From Rickettsiales bacterium (lineage in GTDB: Bacteria > Pseudomonadota > Alphaproteobacteria > Rickettsiales > UBA8987): DNA of 19,556 nt. A program made the translations under genes and the position numbers. The stretch lies in the NCBI GenBank assembly GCA_020631295.1, contig JAHDHN010000020.1, forward strand, positions 1 through 19,556. Direction: 5' to 3'. The notes beneath the pieces are model-generated. The model was not told the origin of the DNA. It ran no database searches and worked only from the letters and a program-made list of their open reading frames with translations. Positions within the stretch are counted from its first letter, which is position 1; every line of letters starts with the position of its first letter. Below are positions 1-7,815 of the stretch, piece after piece.

Positions 1-79
1 ATTGGCAGCAATAAATCGCTGGGTGGCTATGCAGGAGGGCTGGATAAAAAGCAGTTTTTACTGCAACATGAACAGGCCG

Positions 80-487
80 TTACGTCGTTGTAGTCTTTTC
101 TTCTTTACGCGCCTCTTCCAAATACCATTGATCGATCTTTTGTAAGCTTGCAATCTCCCAACGTTTTAGAGTCAGTTGATGCAACTTAGACCAAGCATAT
201 ATATCTGCATACGCCAAGGGATTAGCACCGTTAAGGCCAACACTGCGCGCCTGGTGTAATTCCAAAAACCAATGCCAAATTTGGGCATAATATGCAGGTA
301 ACTCGGGCTCCTGCCCGAGCACCTGCATGGCAGACAATGGTACATTTTGCTTTAATAACATGCGCTCTTTTTCAATAAGAGGCATGGTTTGCTCTGTTGT
401 ACCGTCTTTGCCTGCTTTGATGGTGCTGGGCTTATAAGCCCGCACCTGCCACGTGACAAAGTGGTGGAGCGCTAGCTCTTGTTCGGC
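80..487 (-). CDS. Tail assembly chaperone, -1 frame extension (lambda T-like part of a GT-type fusion)
   Basis: This frame supplies the C-terminal 135 residues of a predicted frameshift fusion of about 278 aa. The other part is the chaperone starting at 915. The frame is open from the slippery site at 487-493 to its TAA at 80-82. Its only possible independent start is a GTG at 445 without a ribosome binding site, so it is probably made only by frameshifting. The tryptophan- and leucine-rich helical stretch (ELPAYYAQIWHWFLELHQAR, then WSKLHQL and IDQWYLEEA) resembles small phage proteins found just before the tape-measure gene. In known phages the long chaperone binds the tape-measure protein and recruits tail tube subunits. 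Family assignment is by position and style; the frame arrangement is read directly from the sequence. Confidence 0.8.
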   Translation of the reverse strand, partial: AEQELALHHFVTWQVRAYKPSTIKAGKDGTTEQTMPLIEKERMLLKQNVPLSAMQVLGQEPELPAYYAQIWHWFLELHQARSVGLNGANPLAYADIYAWSKLHQLTLKRWEIASLQKIDQWYLEEARKEEKTTTT

Positions 488-915
488 AAAAAAGCCTCAC
501 GGTCTCCTACAAATTCAACTACTTGCTCAAAAATCCACGGGAAGCGTTTATAGATAGAACGCACATTATCATGCGTGCATTCCAAGGGTTGACCGCCCTC
601 TATAATACCTTCCCAGGCAAGGGTTAAATCTGCATAGAGTGCGTATGCTAGATCCACCTTTTCAGCTTCACTCAATTCACGCTCTTTTTGTCGATTGCGT
701 GAACGCTCGCGCATTTTATGCATGCGCTTTTGGTAGAGCTGCTGAAACTTGTTTCCATCTGACCCAATCAATGTGATGGTCACGGGTGTATCTTCATGCA
801 TAATCTCCGTGCCATATTCCGGGTGATCAGCATGCACATAGTGATTATGCAGTACCATTGCGCGCCCTTCATCGGCAGCTTTGGACGTATCCACATGAGA
901 GAGGTCAAATGTCAT
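472..915 (-). CDS. Tail assembly chaperone, 0-frame product (lambda G-like)
   Basis: This 147-aa protein is encoded directly downstream of the tail tube gene, the usual place for the first tail assembly chaperone. The ATG at 913-915 follows AAGGAACC at good spacing. The N-terminal half looks beta-rich. A very basic central segment follows (YQKRMHKMRERSRNRQKERE, about residues 61-80), then a helical C-terminus. Near its end the codons GCT TTT TTG create a T TTT TTG slippery heptamer, and the 0 frame stops 4 codons later. Most ribosomes should make this short form, and a minority the fusion with the downstream frame. Assignment rests on gene order, size and the frameshift signal, not on recognised residues. 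Confidence 0.8.
   Translation of the reverse strand: MTFDLSHVDTSKAADEGRAMVLHNHYVHADHPEYGTEIMHEDTPVTITLIGSDGNKFQQLYQKRMHKMRERSRNRQKERELSEAEKVDLAYALYADLTLAWEGIIEGGQPLECTHDNVRSIYKRFPWIFEQVVEFVGDREAFLPNKS
487..508 (-). promoter_or_regulatory. Programmed -1 ribosomal frameshift site (T TTT TTG) with SD-like stimulator
   Basis: On the minus strand the heptamer T TTT TTG (493 to 487) sits in the correct register of the upstream chaperone (GCT TTT TTG). AGGAG (508 to 504) lies exactly 10 nt upstream, the spacing at which internal Shine-Dalgarno sequences stimulate -1 frameshifting in dnaX. After slippage the next codon is GCC at 487-485, and the -1 frame stays open to 80. Only a weak GAGC/GCTC stem is seen downstream, so the SD-like element is the more plausible stimulator. 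The site is read directly; its activity is inferred. Confidence 0.85.
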
Positions 916-938
916 ATAAGGTTCCTTTGGTTTGGTTA

Positions 939-2762
939 TTAGTTAGTAATAACAGTCCAGCCTTGCGTTACGAGTGCATTGATAGACTGCAATGCTTCGC
1001 TGCTAGGAGCTGCGTTAGTGCCACCGCTACTGTCGAATGTGCCAGATAATGCGGTGCTGCTGGAGGCTGTTTGTAGCAATGTATCTACAGAGACTTGGTT
1101 CAGTGCTCCGCCGCTTACATTCACCTGTAAGAGAGAGTTAGATGTGGCTAATTCTACTTCAGACAATACAGCATTATTGCCAAGGTCCAGCACGCGCAAT
1201 GCAGACGAATTACTGCGGAAGCATGCTAAACCACTATTGGTGATTGATGCTGTTTCCAGCTGCGTCAGATAGCACAGATTGGCGTTGATTACATTGCCCG
1301 CATCCACACTGAAATCAGTAATTGGGCAGTCATCCTCTGAGGTAATCACCACGTTCTTCACTACACCTGCTCCATATGGCGGATTGTAGCTGTGTGAAAG
1401 GTTATGGATGTTGGAAGCAGTGATATCTTCAACTACACCATCACCCCAATCCACAGACAAAATTGTGGCACATGCAGAGACAATCGTGAGATCTAGCGTG
1501 TCACTGTCGGCAGAAAGCTCAATACGGTTCCGCACCAATGGATCAATCGCAAAGGAACGCTGCAATAGCATGCTGGTGTTACACACACCACCCACACTGG
1601 CTGTCCATTCAATCGTTTGCGTAAGTGGCTCGCCTTGCACAGGGTCCATATTTGCGCTGTTAAATGTCACATAAGGGAAGGTGAAATTGATGAAATCAGA
1701 ACGGTCTTCATTCCACATCACAATGCTCAATGCCTGACCAATATTATTCTTCACAGCCTCTTGCTGCGCGCAATCAGTAAAGAAGATAGACAAACTACCT
1801 GAAATATCCACCTGACCCAGGCTTAAACAGCCTTCACAGCTTGCTTTTGTTTGGCTCATATTATTGTTCAAAGAGAAATCAAAGCTGGTTACACCACATA
1901 GTTTCTCACAGCCTAAGAAGAACTCTACGTCATCGTAAATACTGCCACAGCAAGAAGCAGCATCTAGCGGTGTGGAAAGCGAGGTGCTGTTGCAATAATC
2001 TACCTCGCCAAAGCCCAGTAGATCAAAGGAGCCAGTGATAAAGCTATCCGGTGATGCAGAGAGTGATAGACCGTTAACACCTACACCGCGGAACAGTTGA
2101 TAGGCGCCTTCTGCAAGGCCACGCTCAACAGTGAATGTGCGCAGGGATTGGCCCACTTGCACCACATTACCCACAGCAGCAACATTAGCCGCGGCCACAG
2201 ACTCGTTAATCAATACAGGATAGGTCGCATCTTCATCACTGCCATATACCGTTATTGTAGAGGTCCCAAGCGTAATATCTGTTTCCACAGCACATACTAA
2301 TTTTGTGCCATTATTTTCTGGATTAGCAAATCCCGAGAAGGTCACTAGCTGCCCTTCACAAACGCCTAGTGCTGCAAAGTCAGCATCGGCTATCAGTGCC
2401 TGATATTGGTTTGGTGCAATGGCAGATAGTGCAATAGCATTCACTGCTGCTGCATCTGCTCTGTAGTTAGATAAGGCTGCATCAATCAAATCAGCATTAT
2501 TCTCACACGCCTTCCAGTCAAAATCAATGCTGCCTGATGAGCCATCTTCAACAGAGCGCGTGCACCCTTTGTTGCGGTCACTACGGAAGTCATTGGACTC
2601 AATAGTGTTGCGTGTGGGGTTGATGTTACGGTTGGAAGCGTCCAATGTGCGCATTTTGATTGGCGCTTGGATCTCGCCTCCAGGACAAATGCAACTTTCT
2701 TCAATGTAAGAAAGTGCGACGGTAGAAGCTGAAATACAGCTGCTGCAATTTTCTGTTGCCAT
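939..2762 (-). CDS. Major tail tube protein with C-terminal PKD and leucine-rich-like domains
   Basis: This 607-aa protein starts at ATG 2762 after AAAGGAG at 8-nt spacing. Residues about 120-410 look like a Phage_tube_2-type tail tube. They include the pattern VCEGQLVTFSGFANPENNG around 134-152, and GLSLSASPDSFITGSFDLLG around 231-250. This is an order of magnitude of extra sequence beyond a minimal tube core. Residues about 412-475 carry a PKD-like signature (SVDWGDG at 436-442 and HSY at 457-459). Residues about 480-570 form a leucine-rich-like run (LRVLDLGNN at 522-530). The end has an SGGTNAAPS...GWTVITN motif that I associate with phage structural proteins. About 20 cysteines are scattered through the chain, including CSSC near the N-terminus. 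It precedes the chaperone pair, as expected for a tail tube. The extra domains would project from the tube surface. Confidence 0.8.
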   Translation of the reverse strand: MATENCSSCISASTVALSYIEESCICPGGEIQAPIKMRTLDASNRNINPTRNTIESNDFRSDRNKGCTRSVEDGSSGSIDFDWKACENNADLIDAALSNYRADAAAVNAIALSAIAPNQYQALIADADFAALGVCEGQLVTFSGFANPENNGTKLVCAVETDITLGTSTITVYGSDEDATYPVLINESVAAANVAAVGNVVQVGQSLRTFTVERGLAEGAYQLFRGVGVNGLSLSASPDSFITGSFDLLGFGEVDYCNSTSLSTPLDAASCCGSIYDDVEFFLGCEKLCGVTSFDFSLNNNMSQTKASCEGCLSLGQVDISGSLSIFFTDCAQQEAVKNNIGQALSIVMWNEDRSDFINFTFPYVTFNSANMDPVQGEPLTQTIEWTASVGGVCNTSMLLQRSFAIDPLVRNRIELSADSDTLDLTIVSACATILSVDWGDGVVEDITASNIHNLSHSYNPPYGAGVVKNVVITSEDDCPITDFSVDAGNVINANLCYLTQLETASITNSGLACFRSNSSALRVLDLGNNAVLSEVELATSNSLLQVNVSGGALNQVSVDTLLQTASSSTALSGTFDSSGGTNAAPSSEALQSINALVTQGWTVITN

Positions 2763-2797
2763 GAATGGTCTCCTTTATGGATGTAAATTAGGTTCTG

Positions 2798-3232
2798 TTA
2801 CGAACAAGCACTGCCACACGCCTTGTAAGGAACGCGTACGGTCACTTGATAACGGTTGTTGTTTGGTTGCGCTGGCAGACGATAGGGAATCTCTGTCCAT
2901 AAGCGCGTATCTGTATTGGTTTGTGGGTTGGTATAGCTGTAATGTTCATATGCACCAAAATGGCAAATGACACATTCAGCATCTAGGTCCACTGCACGGG
3001 CCCCTTTTCCATTTAGCGGGTGTACAATCACAATATCAATAGCGCCTTGATATATGATATTACCAAAGCCTCTATTATTTGGCTGAGATGGCAGCCAACG
3101 CACAAAGAAATAAGGCTGATTGACGGGCACACGATCGCATTCCTGCCAATTCTCCCAAATCACAATATCTGGCACGCATGGTGCCTCAAGCAAATGCGAT
3201 TCTAGTACTATGGGAATATCTGCTTCGATCAT
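2798..3232 (-). CDS. Tail terminator-like protein (DUF4128-type)
   Basis: This 144-aa protein begins at ATG 3232 immediately after the stop of the preceding gene, with no intergenic base. It lies just before the tail tube gene, the usual place for the protein that caps the tail tube and joins it to the head. The sequence alternates short strands (YFFVRWLPSQP, IDIVIVHPLNGKGARAVD, YQVTVRVPYKACGSACS) consistent with the small alpha/beta fold of tail terminators. It ends in a cysteine-rich tail. The family name is suggested by position and general pattern, not by a diagnostic motif. Confidence 0.6.
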   Translation of the reverse strand: MIEADIPIVLESHLLEAPCVPDIVIWENWQECDRVPVNQPYFFVRWLPSQPNNRGFGNIIYQGAIDIVIVHPLNGKGARAVDLDAECVICHFGAYEHYSYTNPQTNTDTRLWTEIPYRLPAQPNNNRYQVTVRVPYKACGSACS

Positions 3233-3523
3233 CTAGGTAATCCTCTGAATATAAGGCACGTTATTGGTGATATAGAGCGTGTCATTGAGCGTGAATTGAT
3301 CAATCACATTTATGGCATTTGCTAGAGCAAATGAACCGGTGGGATCACGCACCTCCAGCACTTCTGTTGCAGGTGTGTTGAGTGACACTTGCCAGTTAGA
3401 CACGGCATAGCCTGTATTCACAGGCGTATTAAATATCTTTTCTTCTACAACACGTTGTGCTGCTTTTTTCACCGCTGCTTCAAGCTGTGTTTTCAGCTGC
3501 TCTTTTGCACGTGCAATCGCCAT
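3233..3523 (-). CDS. HK97 gp10-like neck/tail completion protein
   Basis: This is a 96-aa protein with an amphipathic, lysine-rich N-terminal helix (about residues 1-30). It then has NTPVNTGYAVSNW at 32-44, the characteristic 'T-P-V-x-T-G ... S-W' pattern of HK97 gp10-like proteins. It is shorter than most members (about 110-150 aa). The ATG at 3523 lies two bases after the previous stop. In related phages this protein sits at the head-tail interface or helps tail completion, matching its place between head-closure and tail-terminator candidates. Confidence 0.7.
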   Translation of the reverse strand: MAIARAKEQLKTQLEAAVKKAAQRVVEEKIFNTPVNTGYAVSNWQVSLNTPATEVLEVRDPTGSFALANAINVIDQFTLNDTLYITNNVPYIQRIT

Positions 3524-3525
3524 GA

Positions 3526-3900
3526 TTATTCTACTAATGTGATGCTATAAGTGGCACCCGCTGCGTCGGTAGAGATAACGGCGCCGCTTTCTTCTGCCAC
3601 ACGGAAACTCTTTCCTGCAAAAGGGCCACAAGTAGCAATAATTACATCACCCACACATGGCTCTTTCGCAAGGGAGCAGGCCAAGATAATAGCCTGCACG
3701 GTGCCACGCTTTGTTATACCATTATGCACCGCCCTATCCGCGCTGCGCGTTATAATGCCACGACAGGGGTAAATCTGAGTACTGGTATCTTGTACCATAC
3801 GGCTGCCATAAGACTGGCTACTGCAATGATGCAGCTCTAAATCATAGAGCATATGGTGATCCAACGAGGTTGACACAAGAGAAGCAATGGATTGAAGCAT
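3526..3900 (-). CDS. Putative head closure / head-tail joining protein
   Basis: I place the start at ATG 3900, giving 124 aa (MLQSIASLVSTSLDHHMLYD...). The same frame is open further upstream, but that would overlap the connector gene by about 120 bases, while this start leaves a 4-base gap. The C-terminal part looks beta-rich, with PCVGDVIIATCGPFAGKSFR and a glycine/alanine-rich end (AAGATYSITLVE). The position, after the DnaT_2-like connector and before the gp10-like protein, is where phages encode the stopper or head-closure protein. I recognise no diagnostic motif. Confidence 0.6.
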   Translation of the reverse strand: MLQSIASLVSTSLDHHMLYDLELHHCSSQSYGSRMVQDTSTQIYPCRGIITRSADRAVHNGITKRGTVQAIILACSLAKEPCVGDVIIATCGPFAGKSFRVAEESGAVISTDAAGATYSITLVE

Positions 3901-3904
3901 AGAG

Positions 3905-4441
3905 TTAGGCCCTACATACAGATATGGATACAGGTTGCGGCTTAGACGCGCGCAAATAGGGCGCGATAAGCGGCATGATGGTGGCAAATGCATCTTGTAA
4001 ACCGTGCATACCACAGCCATCACCGGCTACGGTGTAGGTATCATGCGCAAAATACTCAATCTCCACATCACCTGCTTTTGTTTTCTTCACTGGCGGCTGG
4101 ATTCTGTTGCTATTGGGTTGCACTTTATCCGTAGCAACCAATAAGGCTAATTTAATCGTCGCACGCTTTATCACATCAGGAATGCTGTTTGGCTCAATGG
4201 TAAAATTATCCGGGTCTGTCATGCCACTGCGTGGAAAGGCAGATTCCTGCGCTGCATCGGTTTTGCACCCGCTCCATTCCAACGTATCTAACAGTTCAGA
4301 TGCAGTGTGCAGTGATGCCAGCTTCACAGACTCACAAATAGGCGTTTCAGCTGTGGCATACCATGCCTCACCGCCTATATGCGCAGCCCAGTAGGTATCA
4401 GCCTCTGCTACAGAGGCATAAGGATGAAAAATAGGTAACAT
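3905..4441 (-). CDS. Head-tail connector, DnaT_2-like (gp6-like adaptor)
   Basis: This 178-aa protein starts at ATG 4441, three bases after the previous stop. The layout fits phage proteins annotated as 'putative DnaT-like ssDNA binding' that act as head-tail connectors. These have an N-terminal SVAEADTYWAAH (about 10-21) and a helix with ESVKLASLHTASELLDTLEW (about 37-56). They also have a PRSG...IP..IKRATIKLALLVATD stretch (about 70-105). The pattern 'sYxxxh, L-xx-A-xx-L-D, P-R-x-G, I-P-xx-V-xx-A' is typical of the gp6-like fold that docks under the portal ring. The C-terminus (about 145-178) is less typical. Confidence 0.7.
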   Translation of the reverse strand: MLPIFHPYASVAEADTYWAAHIGGEAWYATAETPICESVKLASLHTASELLDTLEWSGCKTDAAQESAFPRSGMTDPDNFTIEPNSIPDVIKRATIKLALLVATDKVQPNSNRIQPPVKKTKAGDVEIEYFAHDTYTVAGDGCGMHGLQDAFATIMPLIAPYLRASKPQPVSISVCRA

Positions 4442-4444
4442 ATA

Positions 4445-4828
4445 TTAGCAATCGCAAGAGGTAATTTGAATTTCAAAACAAGCATAGATCACACGTCCAG
4501 CTGCCGTGGCAATATCATTACGCACTGTGTAAATTTGTGTATCTTCAGCACCGGTGGCGTCTAAAAAGACAATAGGTTTGTCACTATTGCCACTTACAAA
4601 GTCATTTGTTGCAATAAGCGATGCTGTACCTACTGCATTACGCAGCGTTACCGTCCAGTTGCTGGTGGCAATAATATCTGGCGTGGTATCATCTGCTAAA
4701 AACGCAGACCAATCTATGGCAAAATCGAGTATTGTGTCGGGAAGCATCTCAAACCGCTTCAAACAACAATCAGGCGAAAAGCTGGTGCTATTATACACAT
4801 GCACCGTACGTGTATCGAGACTATTCAT
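4445..4828 (-). CDS. Putative fibre-tail adaptor / small virion protein
   Basis: This 127-aa protein starts at ATG 4828 after AAGGA at 6-nt spacing. The central part (DTILDFAIDWSAFLADDTTP, about residues 31-50, followed by SNWTV) resembles small phage proteins with a 'D-x-x-L-D-Y-x-x-D-W-x-x-W-L' pattern annotated as fibre-tail adaptors or head-tail connectors. The rest is predicted beta-sandwich, with a cysteine-rich terminus (ITSCDC). It lies between two fibre-like genes and the connector, which suits an adaptor. I rate the fold guess moderate and the exact role uncertain. Confidence 0.5.
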   Translation of the reverse strand: MNSLDTRTVHVYNSTSFSPDCCLKRFEMLPDTILDFAIDWSAFLADDTTPDIIATSNWTVTLRNAVGTASLIATNDFVSGNSDKPIVFLDATGAEDTQIYTVRNDIATAAGRVIYACFEIQITSCDC

Positions 4829-4858
4829 AGTAAATCCTTTTGTAACGGGGTAAGAACC

Positions 4859-5386
4859 CTACCCTCTAAATTCTATTTGGATGTAATTTACGGTATTATC
4901 TGCAAAGGTCTCGGTGCCGCCTGCGCCTGCCACACGCACACTACGCAACCGCACCATGTCGCCTGCATTGAATATATGGTGGTACCCCTGCAAACTTTGA
5001 CTAATTTCATTATGACCCGATGCATCGCGTGCATAATTATTTTGATACCATCCACCAATTGTACTCCAACTTGTACCGCCATTTACAGAACGTTGCCAAA
5101 AGAAACGAATATTATTGCGTGCACTATTGCTGGAGATACCTGCACGCAGCGCTACATTCCCTGAAAGCACATACCGCCCCGCAGCTGGCAAGGTAATGGT
5201 ATGATTCACGCTGTCTATGGTGTAATAGGCGTCTTGGTTAATTAAGGTTGCACCTGCAATAGGCACTGTTGCTGCAGAGGTACCGCTTATATTGGTTGTA
5301 ATATCTGTAATTTGTGTTTGCGCTAAATAAGGCACAAAGGAGGATGGTGGTGTTATAGTAGGGTTATAAAGCTGGTGTTGAGCCAT
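4859..5386 (-). CDS. C1q/TNF-like beta-sandwich virion protein (fibre head or capsid decoration)
   Basis: This 175-aa protein starts at ATG 5386 after AAGGA, which overlaps the previous gene's TAA. Residues about 50-175 have the jelly-roll rhythm of C1q/TNF-like trimers. YTIDSVNHTITLPAAGRYVL is followed by SGNVALRA, then a strand pair with RFFWQRSVNGG and WSTIGGW. It ends with GDMVRLRSVRV and NYIQIEFRG. Proteins of this fold form trimeric knobs on phage fibres and spore filaments. It directly follows the larger fibre-like gene, so the two probably act together as shaft and knob. The ligand is unknown. Confidence 0.65.
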   Translation of the reverse strand: MAQHQLYNPTITPPSSFVPYLAQTQITDITTNISGTSAATVPIAGATLINQDAYYTIDSVNHTITLPAAGRYVLSGNVALRAGISSNSARNNIRFFWQRSVNGGTSWSTIGGWYQNNYARDASGHNEISQSLQGYHHIFNAGDMVRLRSVRVAGAGGTETFADNTVNYIQIEFRG

Positions 5387-5396
5387 GTTGATATCC

Positions 5397-6674
5397 TTAA
5401 TAGCTGTAATAATAGGCAGTAAGTTCTTCTGATCCTGTAAGAGGTGTATTGAATGTTATGCTTATGCCTGAACGGCTATAACCTTGTGTCCCCGCACTAT
5501 CTTCAACCAATAACATACTGTCTTTAAAGAGCTGAAAAAATCCTGGTGCAGGTGTAGAATTGAGCGTTGCGGTTGTGCCTACTAGCACCGGTATTTTATC
5601 CAATACATAGCTAGCTTCTTCAAATGAAGTGCCATTGGAAATCAACACTGCACCAGGCGTTGTACTAGACAATATAAATGGCCGTATATCTGCAGGTAGC
5701 ATCTTTTTAATGCCGTTATCTGCACTGTCATAGACAACCACGTGAGAAGGTGACGTTGCATCCACAGGTGCATTGATAAATTCATATATACCTGTGCTAG
5801 ATTCAAGCTGCACACGCTGATCTATTGTAGCGCGCACTGAACTGTTATTGCCTGCATTATCAGAGGCTACAATCTGTACACGCACACTATTTGCATTTAA
5901 ATTACTGGCTGCACCGGTGGCCTGATTTGTCCATCCGTTTGACAATTGATACCCACCACCAAAATTACCAATAGATTGAAAGTAGACCTCGCCATCAATT
6001 TGGCCATACCCTGTGGCCATACCACCGTTAGTAGTACCAAAAAAGTTGGTGTCGCTATAGAGTGAGAATGCTTTGCTTTGACCTGGCGTGGGTACATTGA
6101 TGTTAAAATCAAAGTTAGCAAGATCTATCGTGGTAGCTTCTGTGAGTACATCGCCTAGTTTTAAATCGCCTGTTGCTCCATCAACAGAAAGGCCATTTGA
6201 GGCTGTGACAGCAGGGATATCCTGCCATTCTGCAGTGCCCGAAGATTGATTTATGAGTGTAAGCACCTGGCCTGTTGTTGCCGTACTGGCTGCTATAGCA
6301 GGCGTGATTATATTCATTGATGTAGTAGAGGCTATTGTAGTTATCGCACTGGACAATGTGGTACTGCCTAATGACTGTAAGCTAAATTGATTCACACCCA
6401 ACACAGCCACAGAATTCATGCCCACAAACCCTAGATTATGTGTGTTGGAAGGGTCGTCAATCACCACATCTTCCAACATTGCGCTGCCAAGCCTTACATC
6501 ACCGCTTAATGCGTCCACATAAAGGCCGCTGCTAGCCGTAGATTGCGCAGCATTGATAGATATTAGATTGCTGGCACCGTCATCATGTGTATAGGTACCA
6601 TCTGCATTATCAGTGACAACAGATGTGTTCCCCGCAGCGCTGGAAAAATGGTTTTCTCCTGGATAAATAGTCAT
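5397..6674 (-). CDS. Fibre-like structural protein with internal repeat
   Basis: This 425-aa protein is low in charge and rich in S/T/G/A/N, typical of beta-structured phage fibres. It contains an internal repeat: SGLYVDALSGDVRLGSAMLE at about 49-68 matches NGLSVDGATGDLKLGDVLTE at about 160-179, and both continue into TIDL/VIDD strands. The mid-region (about 210-245) is rich in G, F and Y. It ends with an aromatic strand (ELTAYYYSY). Although fibre-like, its gene lies between capsid and head-tail connector genes, far from the expected tail-fibre position. A head fibre or capsid-attached spike is therefore as likely as a tail fibre. Confidence 0.65.
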   Translation of the reverse strand: MTIYPGENHFSSAAGNTSVVTDNADGTYTHDDGASNLISINAAQSTASSGLYVDALSGDVRLGSAMLEDVVIDDPSNTHNLGFVGMNSVAVLGVNQFSLQSLGSTTLSSAITTIASTTSMNIITPAIAASTATTGQVLTLINQSSGTAEWQDIPAVTASNGLSVDGATGDLKLGDVLTEATTIDLANFDFNINVPTPGQSKAFSLYSDTNFFGTTNGGMATGYGQIDGEVYFQSIGNFGGGYQLSNGWTNQATGAASNLNANSVRVQIVASDNAGNNSSVRATIDQRVQLESSTGIYEFINAPVDATSPSHVVVYDSADNGIKKMLPADIRPFILSSTTPGAVLISNGTSFEEASYVLDKIPVLVGTTATLNSTPAPGFFQLFKDSMLLVEDSAGTQGYSRSGISITFNTPLTGSEELTAYYYSY

Positions 6675-6692
6675 AAAAGTTGCTTTCTAATG

Positions 6693-7544
6693 TTAGGCAA
6701 TGCCGTCAAAATAGGTCACCCATAAGGTAGGGCGAATGTCGGAGCCGAAGGCTGCAGAATCAGTGCGCGCAATGGCCTGAAAATTCACCATCTCACTGAC
6801 ACTGTGTAGCTCTATAAACCCCTGATGTTGGAATTCTTCACCGTCATCATTGGCAACCACCAATGGCAGTGTGTTGATGCTGATACGCACCAAATCTTCA
6901 ATAACACATTGATCCGCTATATTGCCGTTCTTAGCACTTACTAATAGATCCTTATGCGCCTTCACAAACACACGTGCATGGGTAGCATCTGCAGGTACAG
7001 TGAGTGACACAGTTGCTGCCTCATCCACCATAATTTTTTCACCTCCCACCACTTCGCGAGCAGTAGGCAGATCAGAACATAATATAATATTTGCAGGCGC
7101 TGTGGCCAACACCACACCATCTGCATCCAACCATGTGGTACCTATAATGGCTGTTGTGTCGCCATTTACAAATAATAGCTGTGTATAGCGCAACGTGCTG
7201 TCATCTTGATCTTGATAGCAGTTCTGTACAATTTCAATATCCACATCATCACACTCGGCAATAATGTTACCCACAGCTGTGTAGGCCACACCACCTGGCG
7301 CAGTGAGGTAATTATAACTCCAGCTGCTTGTTGTTTCATCATAGACAGACTCCACCCATACTGGCGTGCACGGATCTGTGCCATCATCAAAACTCCAACC
7401 AGCGGTTGCTTCTTGATGCGGTGCATTGGACAACGCCCCTACATTGGTCGGATCCCCCACCGTGGCATATCCTGCATTGCGATAAGTTTGCAGGCGATAA
7501 CGCCCGGGTGATTGCGTGTGTCGAGGAGGACGTGATACAGACAT
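6693..7544 (-). CDS. Beta-rich virion protein of unknown function
   Basis: This 283-aa protein is coupled to the previous gene by a one-base TAATG overlap at 7544. The N-terminus is basic (MSVSRPPRHTQSPGRYR). The remainder alternates predicted strands with acidic turns and several cysteines (DPCTPVW, ECDDVDIE, NCYQDQDD, LCSDLPT). No transmembrane segment, enzyme motif or repeat is evident. Its place just after the capsid and 70-aa genes and before the fibre-like gene suggests a capsid decoration or fibre-attachment protein. This is inference from position; I do not recognise the family. Confidence 0.6.
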   Translation of the reverse strand: MSVSRPPRHTQSPGRYRLQTYRNAGYATVGDPTNVGALSNAPHQEATAGWSFDDGTDPCTPVWVESVYDETTSSWSYNYLTAPGGVAYTAVGNIIAECDDVDIEIVQNCYQDQDDSTLRYTQLLFVNGDTTAIIGTTWLDADGVVLATAPANIILCSDLPTAREVVGGEKIMVDEAATVSLTVPADATHARVFVKAHKDLLVSAKNGNIADQCVIEDLVRISINTLPLVVANDDGEEFQHQGFIELHSVSEMVNFQAIARTDSAAFGSDIRPTLWVTYFDGIA

Positions 7545-7756
7545 TAGAGCCTACCCTTCTTTTTATGTTGTTTATGTGATTTTGCTGTGTTGCGTTTTAG
7601 CGAAAGCATGTGCGATGGGTCTTTTCTTGGCACCTCATCCAGCTCTGTATTCTTAGTATGATAGAATCGCATTTGACCGCTGGCTTCGTCTTTTTCCACC
7701 TGCATATGCTGTAAATTGCGCGCTAATAATTGTTGTAGTTTAGATAGTGTCGACAT
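7544..7756 (-). CDS. Small basic protein downstream of the capsid gene
   Basis: I chose the ATG at 7756 (70 aa) because AAAGGGA lies 6 nt upstream. The frame also extends to a TTG at 7813 with no such signal. The N-terminal half is an amphipathic helix (STLSKLQQLLARNLQHM). The C-terminus is strongly basic (SLKRNTAKSHKQHKKKGRL), which could bind nucleic acid. It overlaps the next gene by one base (TAATG), indicating coupled translation. I do not recognise a family. A minor internal head protein is one possibility. Confidence 0.6.
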   Translation of the reverse strand: MSTLSKLQQLLARNLQHMQVEKDEASGQMRFYHTKNTELDEVPRKDPSHMLSLKRNTAKSHKQHKKKGRL

Positions 7757-7815
7757 TTTATTCCCTTTCCCTGGCAAAGATGCATGCACCTTCACCAGGG
7801 GCTTCTTAGACAAGA

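Noticed and set aside
1..93. Open + strand frame from the left edge to TAG at 91-93 (31 codons), which could be the C-terminus of a convergent gene
   Set aside because: It is too short to distinguish from chance, overlaps the chaperone stop by 14 bases and another + frame is also open there. Sequence to the left would decide. No gene start is visible on the minus strand in 1-79 either.
3901..4023. Upstream extension of the head-closure gene to 4023
   Set aside because: It overlaps the connector gene extensively and its sequence looks like an out-of-frame shadow. ATG 3900 leaves a clean 4-base gap.
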